DNA of 26,600 nt from a virus: IMG/VR virus record IMGVR_UViG_3300042519_000922, positions 1 to 26,600 of that record; one strand, written 5' to 3'. Every line of letters starts with the position of its first letter. Position 1 is the stretch's first letter. Below the pieces are notes generated by a model that was not told the DNA's origin, did no database searches, and saw only the letters and a program-made list of their open reading frames with translations. The translations under genes were made by a program, and so were the position numbers. Below, one piece after another: positions 1 to 6,693 of the stretch.

Positions 1-46
1 TATAAGTAAATGGTGGTTGAATACATAGGATCCTCAAAACGTATTT

Positions 47-424
47 ATGGGTAATAACATCTTTGAAAAACTGGCGGAAAAATATCCCTTTATAACTCTT
101 TGCGTTTATGCCAGCAACGAGTACATTGGAGTAGTTCAAAACAGAGACGATGCTGTTACAACCATCTACGACTTTGGTGCTGTTCTTACACAAGATGACA
201 AACTGGAATTCTTAGATTTGGCCAACACTTGGTGGTGGGAAAGCAATAGGAGCATACCCATCAACATATTCTTGCGTGGGGATTGGGAAAAGTTTCGTTT
301 TACCCTGCGTACATTCAGCAACAAAGACTTGGAAATCTTACACGGGCCTGTGTGCAGCCTGGTAGATATTGCTCGCAAAAAGAGCAAACGCAAATCAATT
401 ACCCTAGTTCGTCGTATTGAGTAA
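47..424 (+). CDS. Conserved hypothetical phage protein, 125 aa
   Basis: Not assigned to a functional family. The 125-residue product is soluble-looking, with a Trp-rich patch (TWWWES near residue 61) and a strongly basic C-terminus (ARKKSKRKSITLVRR) that could contact nucleic acid or a protein partner. It resembles small conserved proteins of marine T4-like phages as I recall them, without a known role. It is the only + strand gene in the left part of the window and converges on the DnaE-like gene, whose stop lies inside its last 21 bases. I see no good Shine-Dalgarno sequence; the start is the first ATG in a frame with good coding character. The opposite strand over the same stretch has a 75-residue shadow frame with no coding look. 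Confidence 0.75.
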   Translation: MGNNIFEKLAEKYPFITLCVYASNEYIGVVQNRDDAVTTIYDFGAVLTQDDKLEFLDLANTWWWESNRSIPINIFLRGDWEKFRFTLRTFSNKDLEILHGPVCSLVDIARKKSKRKSITLVRRIE

Positions 425-974
425 GTTCATGTGCAAGGCCACCAAGGCAGCATAACTCACAGCGTGTGACTTTTTAAAAGTATATCCACGCGATTCATCC
501 CCGTCCCACACACTCGCAAACACTTCATCCCAGGGCCGACGTTGTAAATGTGCTTTGCCCGGTCTAATGATTGAAATAAAAGCAGCCATCCTGGGTATCG
601 AGTCAGGTTGCATAGCCACCATTAAATCCACGTAGTTGCCCACGTGAACCAACTGAGAGGCCCAGGGTTGGTCTGTCCATAGTCTTGACCATGGAGGTGC
701 AGCTGACAACATGGTTTCATAGTGTGAGGGATCTTGGATCAACTGATACACACTCATGTTCAACAGGTCAATTTTGAAGTAGCCACGCTGTTCTGCTGTC
801 TCATAATCAATAGCAGCACAACCGTGTTCAGGATCTTGCGGAATGTCTTGTGATGTAGATACCAGAGTTATGTTTACGCGGTTTGCCGTCCACTACCTGT
901 CTAGCAGGGGTGTGCTGGATCAGTTCTAGTATCTTAGATCGATCCGGAACGTCAATATCAATGTCTGCACTCAT
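404..974 (-). CDS. Compact DnaE (Pol III alpha)-like protein, split by a +1 frame change
   Basis: Two overlapping minus-strand frames together read as one protein of about 189 residues. The first starts at ATG 974 (ATGA overlap with the upstream stop) and ends at TGA 828-830; the second is open from about 892 and ends at 404. Motifs appear in the order of bacterial DnaE: ADIDIDVPDR (compare PDFDVDF, catalytic Asp pair), RKHNSGIY (compare GKHAGGVVI), GYFKIDLLN (compare GLVKFDFLG, third catalytic Asp), PDSIPRMAAFISIIRPG (compare PDxFEDMIALVALFRPG) and FKKSHAVSYAAL (compare FNKSHSAAYALV). The PHP, fingers and beta-binding parts of a real DnaE (over 1100 aa) are absent, so processive synthesis is unlikely. 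It may be a degenerate or regulatory relative. The frame change may be a sequencing or assembly error, a real mutation or programmed frameshifting. The call rests on remembered motifs, not a search. Confidence 0.6.
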
Positions 975-1330
975 ACTCTACACAATGCCACAACCATTTT
1001 CAATTGCTGTTCAGCCTCACGAACAGCACCCATGGCATCAGCCACAGCAGGATACTGTTCGGCCATGGCACGTGCTTCCTTTTCTTCTTCCATCTTTTTC
1101 ATCGCCCAGTCAATGGCTGTTTCGGCTGGACCAGTGAGTCCCACAGTGGCCTGTGCCATAGTAAATGTTTGCCAAGTCTGGCCGTTGTAGAATTCAATCT
1201 GTTGAGTGCTGGTGTTGAATCGTAGGTCGCCCACTCCCATCATGCCGCTACCGTTATTGATGTAGTTGCTGGCACTGTTGCCACCACCCACTATTACGTG
1301 CTTGCCCATTGACATTATTGATTTGATCAT
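971..1330 (-). CDS. Hypothetical phage protein with fibre-like N-terminus and helical tail, 119 aa
   Basis: The N-terminal half is Gly/Asn-rich (GGGNSASNYINNGSG) followed by GDLRFNTSTQQIEFYNGQTWQTF, a beta-type pattern often seen in phage fibre or capsid-decoration proteins. The C-terminal half (from about residue 65) is charged and helical (KKMEEEKEARAMAEQYP), likely a coiled coil. I do not recognise a defined family. Its stop overlaps the ATG of the DnaE-like gene (ATGA, 971-974), which suggests translational coupling, and the next gene upstream ends 2 bases before its ATG. A small structural or assembly protein is a guess. Confidence 0.75.
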   Translation of the reverse strand: MIKSIMSMGKHVIVGGGNSASNYINNGSGMMGVGDLRFNTSTQQIEFYNGQTWQTFTMAQATVGLTGPAETAIDWAMKKMEEEKEARAMAEQYPAVADAMGAVREAEQQLKMVVALCRV

Positions 1331-1331
1331 G

Positions 1332-2021
1332 TTACCATCCTGCTTGTTTCAATATTAGTTTTGCGTATTCAGCATCTGCGGCATAGTCTGAAAACTTCTT
1401 TTGCCATATGTCTGAGTCTATGTAAGGCCATATCATTGAGACTTGGTCTGCTGTGAGTTCACCTAGGAACTTTTGTCCTGACTCACAGTTGTAAATCACC
1501 CAAGGACTGATGCGTCCTGTTGTGACAGCATAGCACATGGCATGTGTGCTGCCATAACGCAAACAATCATTGGCGGGTGCTGAATGTTTTTCACTCCAGT
1601 CTATACCAAACTCCACTGCTCGTGCCAAGGCATCTGCCACTGCTTCCACTTTCAAATAGTCCAACAAATACTCAGTGTAGATTTTGTCCGAACCCCAGTT
1701 GTCAATTTTTTTGTTGTGCTTTAACAACCAGGCTGTGAACTGTGCAGGATTGATTGCTTTTGTAGCCACACAGTATCTGCCAAACTTTACAAAGGCCTTG
1801 TAATAAGGGCTGTCTGCAAAGTCATCGAATGTTTTTAGTTTTGCCGAACCTTGTGCAATTTCATAGAACCGCAAGTAGGATTGAAAGCCCAATTCAACGC
1901 CACGTTCACTGCGTTCTTGACGTCGTCGTTTGGGTTCGCACAAATGCACCACAAGACTTTCGGCACGCCTGAATGTTTTCTTGCAGTAGCCGCAAGTGAG
2001 TTCACTTAGTGTCTCGACCAT
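1332..2021 (-). CDS. Zinc-finger-bearing conserved phage protein, 229 aa
   Basis: The protein opens with a single finger-like motif: C10-x2-C13-x12-H26-x-C28, followed by a basic stretch (KRRRQERSER). This is a C2HC arrangement of the classic C2H2 size. The remaining 190 residues look alpha-helical and contain aromatic patches (SYLRFYEIAQ, YYKAFVKFGRYC). Proteins with this finger-plus-helical layout are, to my recollection, conserved in marine T4-like phages with no known function. A DNA/RNA-binding or transcription-modulating role is inference from the finger and the basic segment. The start ATG (2021) lies 20 bases inside the upstream gene; its stop is 1 base from the next start. Confidence 0.75.
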   Translation of the reverse strand: MVETLSELTCGYCKKTFRRAESLVVHLCEPKRRRQERSERGVELGFQSYLRFYEIAQGSAKLKTFDDFADSPYYKAFVKFGRYCVATKAINPAQFTAWLLKHNKKIDNWGSDKIYTEYLLDYLKVEAVADALARAVEFGIDWSEKHSAPANDCLRYGSTHAMCYAVTTGRISPWVIYNCESGQKFLGELTADQVSMIWPYIDSDIWQKKFSDYAADAEYAKLILKQAGW

Positions 2022-2454
2022 GGTCTCTAATGTATTGATCTAGTTCTTTCTTTGTGGTCATTGTGGCCAGCATGGCTATTTCATCTTCTTTGTATGTGGG
2101 AAACAGTTCTGCCAACTGCTTTCTAATAGCACTTGCGCCAGTACCTGTTTCTTTTTTCTTGGGTGAGATCCAGTTGTGTCTGGGTGTGCCCATGTCTGGA
2201 CTCACTGTGGTGGCACACAACCATTGTAGTTCAGGATGCCGGTTAATATTAAAGAAGTGTTTGTTCAATCGTTCATTGGTGGAGATCAAATAGAACTCTT
2301 GCATTTCTCGGCTGCCTTCAACACAACTTGCCCAACGAATCATGAGATAGTTAGAGAATTTCTTGCGTTCCTCGTCTGTGAGTTCGCGATAGAAGTTTCT
2401 GTTTTTGCGATCCAGTTGTCGCATCTCGTTGGCAATGTTTAGTTTATCGCTCAC
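2002..2454 (-). CDS. Conserved phage protein of unknown function, 150 aa (GTG start)
   Basis: A longer open frame exists up to 2550, but the protein-like part begins at GTG 2454, which forms a GTGA overlap with the preceding stop (2451-2454). The upstream 32 codons are out-of-frame readings of the neighbouring gene. The 150-residue product is charged and mixed helical, with the segments LSNYLMIRWASCVEG-like and LQWLCATTVSPDMG, and ends in a small helical domain (AELFPTYKEDEIAMLATM). It resembles a conserved hypothetical of marine T4-like phages as I recall, but has no catalytic motif I can name. It is co-directional with six other small genes and likely part of one transcript. Confidence 0.75.
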   Translation of the reverse strand: MSDKLNIANEMRQLDRKNRNFYRELTDEERKKFSNYLMIRWASCVEGSREMQEFYLISTNERLNKHFFNINRHPELQWLCATTVSPDMGTPRHNWISPKKKETGTGASAIRKQLAELFPTYKEDEIAMLATMTTKKELDQYIRDHGRDTK

Positions 2455-2762
2455 TTCTCTACCTTGATTAACTTGTATATCATTATAGCACGTTCCAAGG
2501 CATCTTGTAAAGCAGGATTGGTCTTGGCCAGCTGCCGAATTTCGCCCCACATCTTACTTTCCTGGAGGTGATCAAACAAGGGCCTGCCATCTGATGTTCT
2601 GCTGTCGTAATCAACATGATGTCCAGTTACTGGATCATATGCATAGCCCATTAGTTGTCTGGTGCTAGGGTCAGCACCAGACTCACGAGCATACACTTCA
2701 TTGCCGTTTCGTTCGTAGATGTAAGTGGCACCGGGTTTAAGAGTTCCCATACTTGTAGCCAT
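2451..2762 (-). CDS. Conserved small phage protein, 103 aa
   Basis: The product has an N-terminal beta-like part (GTLKPGATYIYERNGNEVYARES), a central DPVTGHHVDYDSRTSDG segment, and a C-terminal helix (ALQDALERAIMIYKLIKVEK). I recognise no function. Two ATG starts are possible, 2762 (MATSMGT) and 2750 (MGTLKPG); both overlap the 48-codon gene upstream. The stop shares GTGA with the next gene. The pattern of a short beta domain plus a helical tail in a dense operon is typical of conserved accessory genes in T4-like replication regions. Confidence 0.75.
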   Translation of the reverse strand: MATSMGTLKPGATYIYERNGNEVYARESGADPSTRQLMGYAYDPVTGHHVDYDSRTSDGRPLFDHLQESKMWGEIRQLAKTNPALQDALERAIMIYKLIKVEK

Positions 2763-2883
2763 ATTGAAAATGTGCCCAGCGTAGGAATCGTTCTAGTCCT
2801 TCTTTATCCTCTGGATAACTTTCCAAGTAAATCTTGGACAAGCGATTGACGATTTCAAATATTTGGGGTTCAGTATAAGGCAT
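2737..2883 (-). CDS. Small conserved phage protein, 48 aa
   Basis: A short frame from ATG 2883 to TAA 2737-2739 encodes 48 residues beginning MPYTEPQIFEIVNRLSKIYL and ending GYKYGNS. It fills the otherwise empty 120 bases between its neighbours, follows the previous stop by 3 bases and overlaps the next start. The composition is that of a soluble amphipathic helical peptide (many Glu/Lys, with Trp and Tyr near the C-terminus). Function unknown. Support comes from gene spacing, matching overlaps and a sensible amino-acid pattern. Confidence 0.65.
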   Translation of the reverse strand: MPYTEPQIFEIVNRLSKIYLESYPEDKEGLERFLRWAHFQYGYKYGNS

Positions 2884-2886
2884 GTG

Positions 2887-3387
2887 TCACCATGATTTGT
2901 TGTAGTCTACTATCTCACAGTTGCGACTGATGTCTTTGACAAAGTACACGCAGTCTGGATCAGGATCATCGTTTAATGGCACAGCAAGCAACTGTCCATT
3001 CTTTAGCTTGGGTGCATACCAAGATACCTCATGATATACATCCAAGATTTCAATGTCTGGAAAACTGGGACGAAAACTTGTGAGTGGGTTGAATTGAAAC
3101 ACTCTAAAGCCACGGTCATTGATTGATGTCAACGGCAGCACTTCTAGATCACCTATCTCAGGCTCACCAATGAGTATTTGCCAGTCCATAGGCATCTTTA
3201 TGGTGTTCTCGCCAATGCGTAGCACCAGTGCAGGTGCATTGAAACTTTCCAAAAAGATCAGCGGAATGAAATGATAGTCTGGCTCTTGTGGGTTTGAGTT
3301 GTCTAGTATGGCAAATCGCATGTCATCTACTTCTTCAGGCAAATGATCTAGGTCGTAATGAATGTTGTCTAAGGTTAAAATTCGCAT
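2887..3387 (-). CDS. Conserved phage protein of unknown function, 166 aa
   Basis: The product is acidic and beta-rich, with runs such as PDYHFIPLIFLESFNAPALV, KMPMDWQILIGEPEIGDLEV and VPLNDDPDPDCVYFVKDI. I recall similar proteins near replication genes in marine T4-like phages, without an assigned role; no enzyme motif is visible. It has no Shine-Dalgarno sequence before ATG 3387. A promoter-like TTGACT-N17-TAAACT lies immediately upstream (3394-3422), which would start the transcript almost at the initiation codon. It is separated from the methyltransferase-like gene by a 23-base gap, the largest in this part, so it may begin a new transcription unit of seven small genes reading to position 404. 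Confidence 0.75.
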   Translation of the reverse strand: MRILTLDNIHYDLDHLPEEVDDMRFAILDNSNPQEPDYHFIPLIFLESFNAPALVLRIGENTIKMPMDWQILIGEPEIGDLEVLPLTSINDRGFRVFQFNPLTSFRPSFPDIEILDVYHEVSWYAPKLKNGQLLAVPLNDDPDPDCVYFVKDISRNCEIVDYNKSW

Positions 3388-3393
3388 GTGTTT

Positions 3394-3422
3394 AGTTTAC
3401 AGTGTTTGTGTCAATAAGTCAA
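3394..3422 (-). promoter_or_regulatory. Candidate sigma-70-like promoter (possibly leaderless)
   Basis: On the minus strand TTGACT (3417-3422) is followed after 17 bases by TAAACT (3394-3399). The -35 matches 5 of 6 and the -10 matches 4 of 6 consensus positions. Only 6 bases separate the -10 from ATG 3387, so a transcript would begin at or next to the start codon. The -35 overlaps the end of the upstream gene. Confidence 0.35.
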
Positions 3423-4310
3423 CCGCCAGTTGCGTATCTGAGGATCATAACGAAACACAATATCGTTTGTGGCTCCCATGATGTGTTTGGCGACGTTACC
3501 AAACCAAACATCTCTGCAATTCATTGTCACTGGGCCATATTCAGCTTGCCAAAACAACACCACATACATGCTTTGTCGAAATCGTCTAATGTCATTGAAA
3601 GGAATTGTAACAGTGAGATCTGAATCATTGTTTAGTTGATTCAAGTCAACTGTGATTGGTTGAGTTTGGTGATATTTTGTCAGTTTCAGATCAGTGAACT
3701 CTGGCAGCATTTTAAAAAATCTATTGAGTTGATTGGCTTGGTAACGTGTGTCCGCAAGGCTGTACTGTTGCTGAAAATCTTGATTGATAATGCTGGCAAA
3801 TGCAGGATCAACATCAATGTCAGGCTGATATTCAAATGCTTCTGACCCCGATTGATCGACCACAAATATTGGGTGCATTTGATACACTTCTGCGTGAATT
3901 TTAAATTGACCAGGTATAAACTCTCCACCGTGTCGCTGTGCATGGTTGGATAATTTTATTATATCTTCACCAAATATTTGTGTGTTGATAGTTTCTGACA
4001 CATACACATCTGCCTTGATGTCAAGGTTGAGAAAGTCCCCATGTATCAATTCAATGCGATCAGTCATCTGCAATTTTTCAATGATTGATTTGGTATATTG
4101 ATACCTTTGCAAATCTCTTTCAACTGCAATCACATGTTTTGCTCCAGCATGCACTGCCAGCACACTTAAGAAACCTGTGCCGGTGCCGATGTCACAAATT
4201 ACTTTTCCTGGTGCAGCTAACTCTAATGCAGTTTTGTAAAAAATATTACGTCCAGTATCATTCAACATGGGCATGAAGACCCCGTCGTCTTTCATAAAAT
4301 CTAAGCTCAT
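3411..4310 (-). CDS. PRMT-like class I SAM methyltransferase, 299 aa
   Basis: Residues 39-49 (CDIGTGTGFLS) form the SAM-binding motif I, with the acidic ribose contact at E64 (IAVERD). Residues 105-116 (SETINTQIFGED) carry two glutamates, E106 and E115, spaced 9 apart. This is the spacing of the double-E loop that holds the target guanidinium in protein arginine methyltransferases. The C-terminal 170 residues would form the beta-barrel; a clear THW loop is not seen, although LFWQAEYGP lies near the expected place. The likely reaction is SAM-dependent methylation of a protein arginine or similar guanidino group, but the substrate is unknown. ATGA overlap (4307-4310) couples it to the SGNH-like gene upstream. 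It is AT-richer by eye than the flanking core genes, suggesting later acquisition. Confidence 0.65.
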   Translation of the reverse strand: MSLDFMKDDGVFMPMLNDTGRNIFYKTALELAAPGKVICDIGTGTGFLSVLAVHAGAKHVIAVERDLQRYQYTKSIIEKLQMTDRIELIHGDFLNLDIKADVYVSETINTQIFGEDIIKLSNHAQRHGGEFIPGQFKIHAEVYQMHPIFVVDQSGSEAFEYQPDIDVDPAFASIINQDFQQQYSLADTRYQANQLNRFFKMLPEFTDLKLTKYHQTQPITVDLNQLNNDSDLTVTIPFNDIRRFRQSMYVVLFWQAEYGPVTMNCRDVWFGNVAKHIMGATNDIVFRYDPQIRNWRLTY

Positions 4311-5029
4311 TGTTTTATTTCTAAAATAATTTGATTTATTCTTTGTGCCATTAGTACCTGAGTTTCTGTGTCAGTATGATATGGATCATTTTCTGGCTTT
4401 CCTGTTTTGTAGTAGTTGAACATAGGTTCAGCAAAATTTGTGTCAGTGAGCTCAATTGGAGTTATTCCAGCATTGAGTATTTTTTGGTGCCAGTGTTGAA
4501 ACATCCACGAATCAACTTCATCTTGTAGTCCTTCGTGAAACAAATGCTTCAGATATGCATCTATGGCTTGCAATTGATCTTTTGATATATTCACTGTGGA
4601 ATTTTTATCAAGTCCTTGCCACACTGTGGAAAAAATTCCTGCGTTGTTGTCTGGTGTTCCAACGCCTCGATCTGTAACTATTTTACTATTGTGACCAACA
4701 TATTTACAATAAGTGCTTTCGTCTCCAGAAAATGGGTATATAAAATTTTTTAATCCATTCTCAACATTAAATGTCTGATTAACTATTAAATTTATTCTAC
4801 CAGACCATGTTTTATGATATGTCACGTAACGGCATCCAATACTAATTGCCTCCCTTATTTGAAAACAAATACCCAGGTTACTCATACTACCACGAGCTAG
4901 ATTTAATACTTTATAGCCAAATTGATCTTGTAAAATTTGACTGTAATGATCTCGTTCTCCAGTCTTGGGATTACCATTTTTTGGGGCACAACTAAAACTA
5001 TCGCCACATACTATAATATCGTATTTCAT
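4307..5029 (-). CDS. SGNH/GDSL hydrolase-like protein, 240 aa
   Basis: The start is ATG 5029, which makes an ATGA overlap with the uvsW stop; an in-frame ATG 15 bases further up is less likely. Block I, GDSFS (residues 9-13, Ser11 as nucleophile), sits right after the first strand. The block with NLARGSMSN (near 43-51) fits the Gly/Asn region, and DPYHTDTETQVLMAQRI near the C-terminus supplies the Asp-x-x-His pair. SGNH enzymes deacylate or acylate carbohydrates and lipids. In a phage rich in glycosyltransferases, a sugar O-acetyl (trans)esterase is the natural guess. No signal peptide or membrane segment is present, so it should act in the cytoplasm. Like its downstream neighbour it is AT-rich and appears to be cargo attached to uvsW. 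Confidence 0.6.
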   Translation of the reverse strand: MKYDIIVCGDSFSCAPKNGNPKTGERDHYSQILQDQFGYKVLNLARGSMSNLGICFQIREAISIGCRYVTYHKTWSGRINLIVNQTFNVENGLKNFIYPFSGDESTYCKYVGHNSKIVTDRGVGTPDNNAGIFSTVWQGLDKNSTVNISKDQLQAIDAYLKHLFHEGLQDEVDSWMFQHWHQKILNAGITPIELTDTNFAEPMFNYYKTGKPENDPYHTDTETQVLMAQRINQIILEIKQ

Positions 5030-6495
5030 AATATCTTCATCCAATCAAGTTTTTCTTGTGTAAAGGGATAGTTGGCTTCCTTGTAGAATTGTTTACGTTT
5101 GGTCAAGTGACGCTTGGCAAATTTACATGTGGAAGTTATGTCCCAGATTTGAACATGGTCTTTGTCTTCTGCTTTGCGTATTCCACGACCGATGCTTTGG
5201 ATAACACGTACAAAACTTTTGCCAGGCTCCACCAATACAAGATTAAAAATACGGGGAATATTGATGCCCACAGCAGCCACGCCATAGGTTGCCACAATAA
5301 TTTTATCTGTTGCTTCAGCCACTTCGTCATATTCTGCCTGCCTCTTTGATCCCTTGGTTGCACCCGACACAAACACTGCTTTGTCACCCAACCTTGCAAC
5401 CAGTTGTCTACCACACTCAGTACGGTCTACCAGCACTAGAGTGTTGCCTGTTTCGTTTACTTGACGCACCAAGTCTGCCATGGTGTCCAGTCTTCCAGAC
5501 TCTTCCAGCAAGTATTTGAGCTCGCTTTGATAGTCCTTGTACTCCACGTGATCAATCAACTGCACAATGTTCACATGGCAGTTGGCCAACACACCTTGTT
5601 GTTGCAGTTCACTGGCACTGAGCTTGCCAATAACAGGGCCAAGACTGACCAGCAGTGCTTGGCTTTCAAACTTTTCTTTGGGCACAGTTCCAGTCAAACC
5701 CCAGCGAATTGGCACTCTAGCCATTACGCCTGTTAACAAGGTTTTGAGTGCATCTGCCTTGGCCATGTGTACTTCGTCCACAATCACGCACACCACATCT
5801 TCAAGAAACTCACCTATGGTACAGTCGCCTACTCCAGCCTTGGTATTCTTCAACAAGTTGTTTAGACTCTGCCAAGTGCATATTGTGTGTGTGCGTCCGT
5901 ATTCTTTTCTGTCGCCAAAGTACACGCCAACATCTTGTTGCATGTTGATGTAGTCTGCTTCAGTTTGTGTTACTAAACTCTTGTTGGGCACAATAACAAT
6001 ACTGCGTCCATAAGGTGCCACAGCATTGCTCAAGGCTGCTGTCATAATGGTTTTGCCTGCACCTGTGGCCACTTCTTGTATGCACTGTGGGTTGGCCAAG
6101 AAGTTGTTGATGATTTCCACTTGGTAGTCACGCAACATGATAGGCTCACCTGCGGCCGGGTGTGTCTTAGGCCACTTCACATGTTCAAAACTTGTTTCAG
6201 TTACTGATTCAAAGTTAAATGTGTTCGAATAGTCACGCTGGTCATCCAGTTCAACATCATAGTCAAACTTTTCCAATATGGGCATGATCTCTGGCAACAG
6301 GTTCACATAGGTGCTGCCACCTAGTTGGAAGTATGCTACCTTGCCATCCCATCGTCCTAAACGAACTGCTGGCAAATAACGTGCGGCAGGGTTTTCATAT
6401 TTGAAAGCATTGACCAAGGCCTTGCGAGCATCCAAGTCCAGTCCTTCAATCTTGATGTTTACTTCGTCACGTATTTGTATTGTGCATCTTTTCAT
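5026..6495 (-). CDS. uvsW: UvsW-like superfamily 2 helicase, 489 aa
   Basis: The protein has an N-terminal nucleic-acid-binding part (residues 1-110, including LGRWDGKVAYF) and two RecA-like helicase lobes. Motif I is ATGAGKT (143-149), motif II DEVH (240-243), motif III LTGT (267-270) and motif VI QSIGRGIRKA (433-442). T4 UvsW is 503 aa and has the same layout; it unwinds and migrates branched DNA (R-loops, forks, Holliday junctions) and helps switch from origin-dependent to recombination-dependent replication. The open frame extends to 6603, but the extra 36 residues would read through the terminator hairpin, so ATG 6495 is the start. No Shine-Dalgarno is visible; a promoter-like sequence lies directly upstream. 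Its end overlaps the SGNH-like gene (ATGA). Confidence 0.92.
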   Translation of the reverse strand: MKRCTIQIRDEVNIKIEGLDLDARKALVNAFKYENPAARYLPAVRLGRWDGKVAYFQLGGSTYVNLLPEIMPILEKFDYDVELDDQRDYSNTFNFESVTETSFEHVKWPKTHPAAGEPIMLRDYQVEIINNFLANPQCIQEVATGAGKTIMTAALSNAVAPYGRSIVIVPNKSLVTQTEADYINMQQDVGVYFGDRKEYGRTHTICTWQSLNNLLKNTKAGVGDCTIGEFLEDVVCVIVDEVHMAKADALKTLLTGVMARVPIRWGLTGTVPKEKFESQALLVSLGPVIGKLSASELQQQGVLANCHVNIVQLIDHVEYKDYQSELKYLLEESGRLDTMADLVRQVNETGNTLVLVDRTECGRQLVARLGDKAVFVSGATKGSKRQAEYDEVAEATDKIIVATYGVAAVGINIPRIFNLVLVEPGKSFVRVIQSIGRGIRKAEDKDHVQIWDITSTCKFAKRHLTKRKQFYKEANYPFTQEKLDWMKIL

Positions 6496-6502
6496 GTAGT
6501 AT

Positions 6503-6531
6503 ATAGTAACACATGCACAAACAAAAGTCAA
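6503..6531 (-). promoter_or_regulatory. Candidate promoter for uvsW
   Basis: TTGACT (6526-6531) and TACTAT (6503-6508) are separated by 17 bases on the minus strand. The -35 overlaps the U-tract of the terminator. The predicted transcription start is next to ATG 6495, which would give a leaderless uvsW message. The -10 is only a 4/6 match. Confidence 0.35.
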
Positions 6532-6554
6532 AAAAACAGGGACCGAAGTCCCTG
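6530..6554 (-). terminator. Rho-independent terminator with UUCG loop
   Basis: On the minus strand a perfect 7-bp stem CAGGGAC/GTCCCTG encloses a TTCG tetraloop and is followed directly by seven T. This is a textbook intrinsic terminator. It closes the transcript carrying the AAA ATPase and the 30-residue membrane peptide, and lies before uvsW. Confidence 0.9.
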
Positions 6555-6562
6555 TTGTAAAG

Positions 6563-6590
6563 CCCGGGGCGGAGCCAACCAATCCCCGGG
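6563..6590 (-). other. GC-rich hairpin upstream of the terminator
   Basis: Arms CCCGGGG (6584-6590, read on the minus strand) and CCCCGGG (6563-6569) form a perfect 7-bp GC stem with a 14-base loop. It lies 8 bases before the terminator stem, after the stop of the 30-codon gene. It has no T-run of its own; it may protect the 3' end of the message or assist termination. Confidence 0.6.
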
Positions 6591-6599
6591 AAACTCCAC

Positions 6600-6692
6600 T
6601 CACTCACCAATCATCAAAATCACAAATGCCAACAATACTCCTAACACGGGGTGGCCAAAAAACACTAGCATTAATACGGCCACCCAAGCCAT
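6600..6692 (-). CDS. 30-residue predicted membrane peptide
   Basis: ATG 6692 follows the AAA ATPase stop (TAA 6694-6696) by one base and reads to TGA 6600-6602. The product begins MAWVAVLMLVFFGHPVLGVL and continues LAFVILMIGE: nearly all hydrophobic, long enough for one membrane span with a short Gly-His-Pro break near the middle. Translational coupling to the ATPase is implied by the TAAcATG arrangement. The gene sits before a terminator, so it is the last product of that transcript. Function unknown; possible roles are a membrane anchor, a small modulator of host membrane proteins, or superinfection-type inhibition. The reading frame has no internal stop and a composition unlikely by chance. 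Confidence 0.6.
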   Translation of the reverse strand: MAWVAVLMLVFFGHPVLGVLLAFVILMIGE

Positions 6693-6693
6693 G

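Noticed and set aside
42-48. ATAAATA on the minus strand at the left edge
   Set aside because: It overlaps the ATG region of the + strand gene, and any leftward gene lies outside the window, so its role cannot be judged.
5567-5953. 128-residue + strand open frame opposite uvsW
   Set aside because: Antisense to conserved helicase motifs; Cys/Ser-rich composition typical of reading the complement of a coding strand.
6496-6603. 36-residue N-terminal extension of UvsW with hydrophobic stretch resembling a signal sequence
   Set aside because: The extension is translated from the terminator hairpin and its U-tract; homologous helicases are cytoplasmic and begin near MKRCTIQ.
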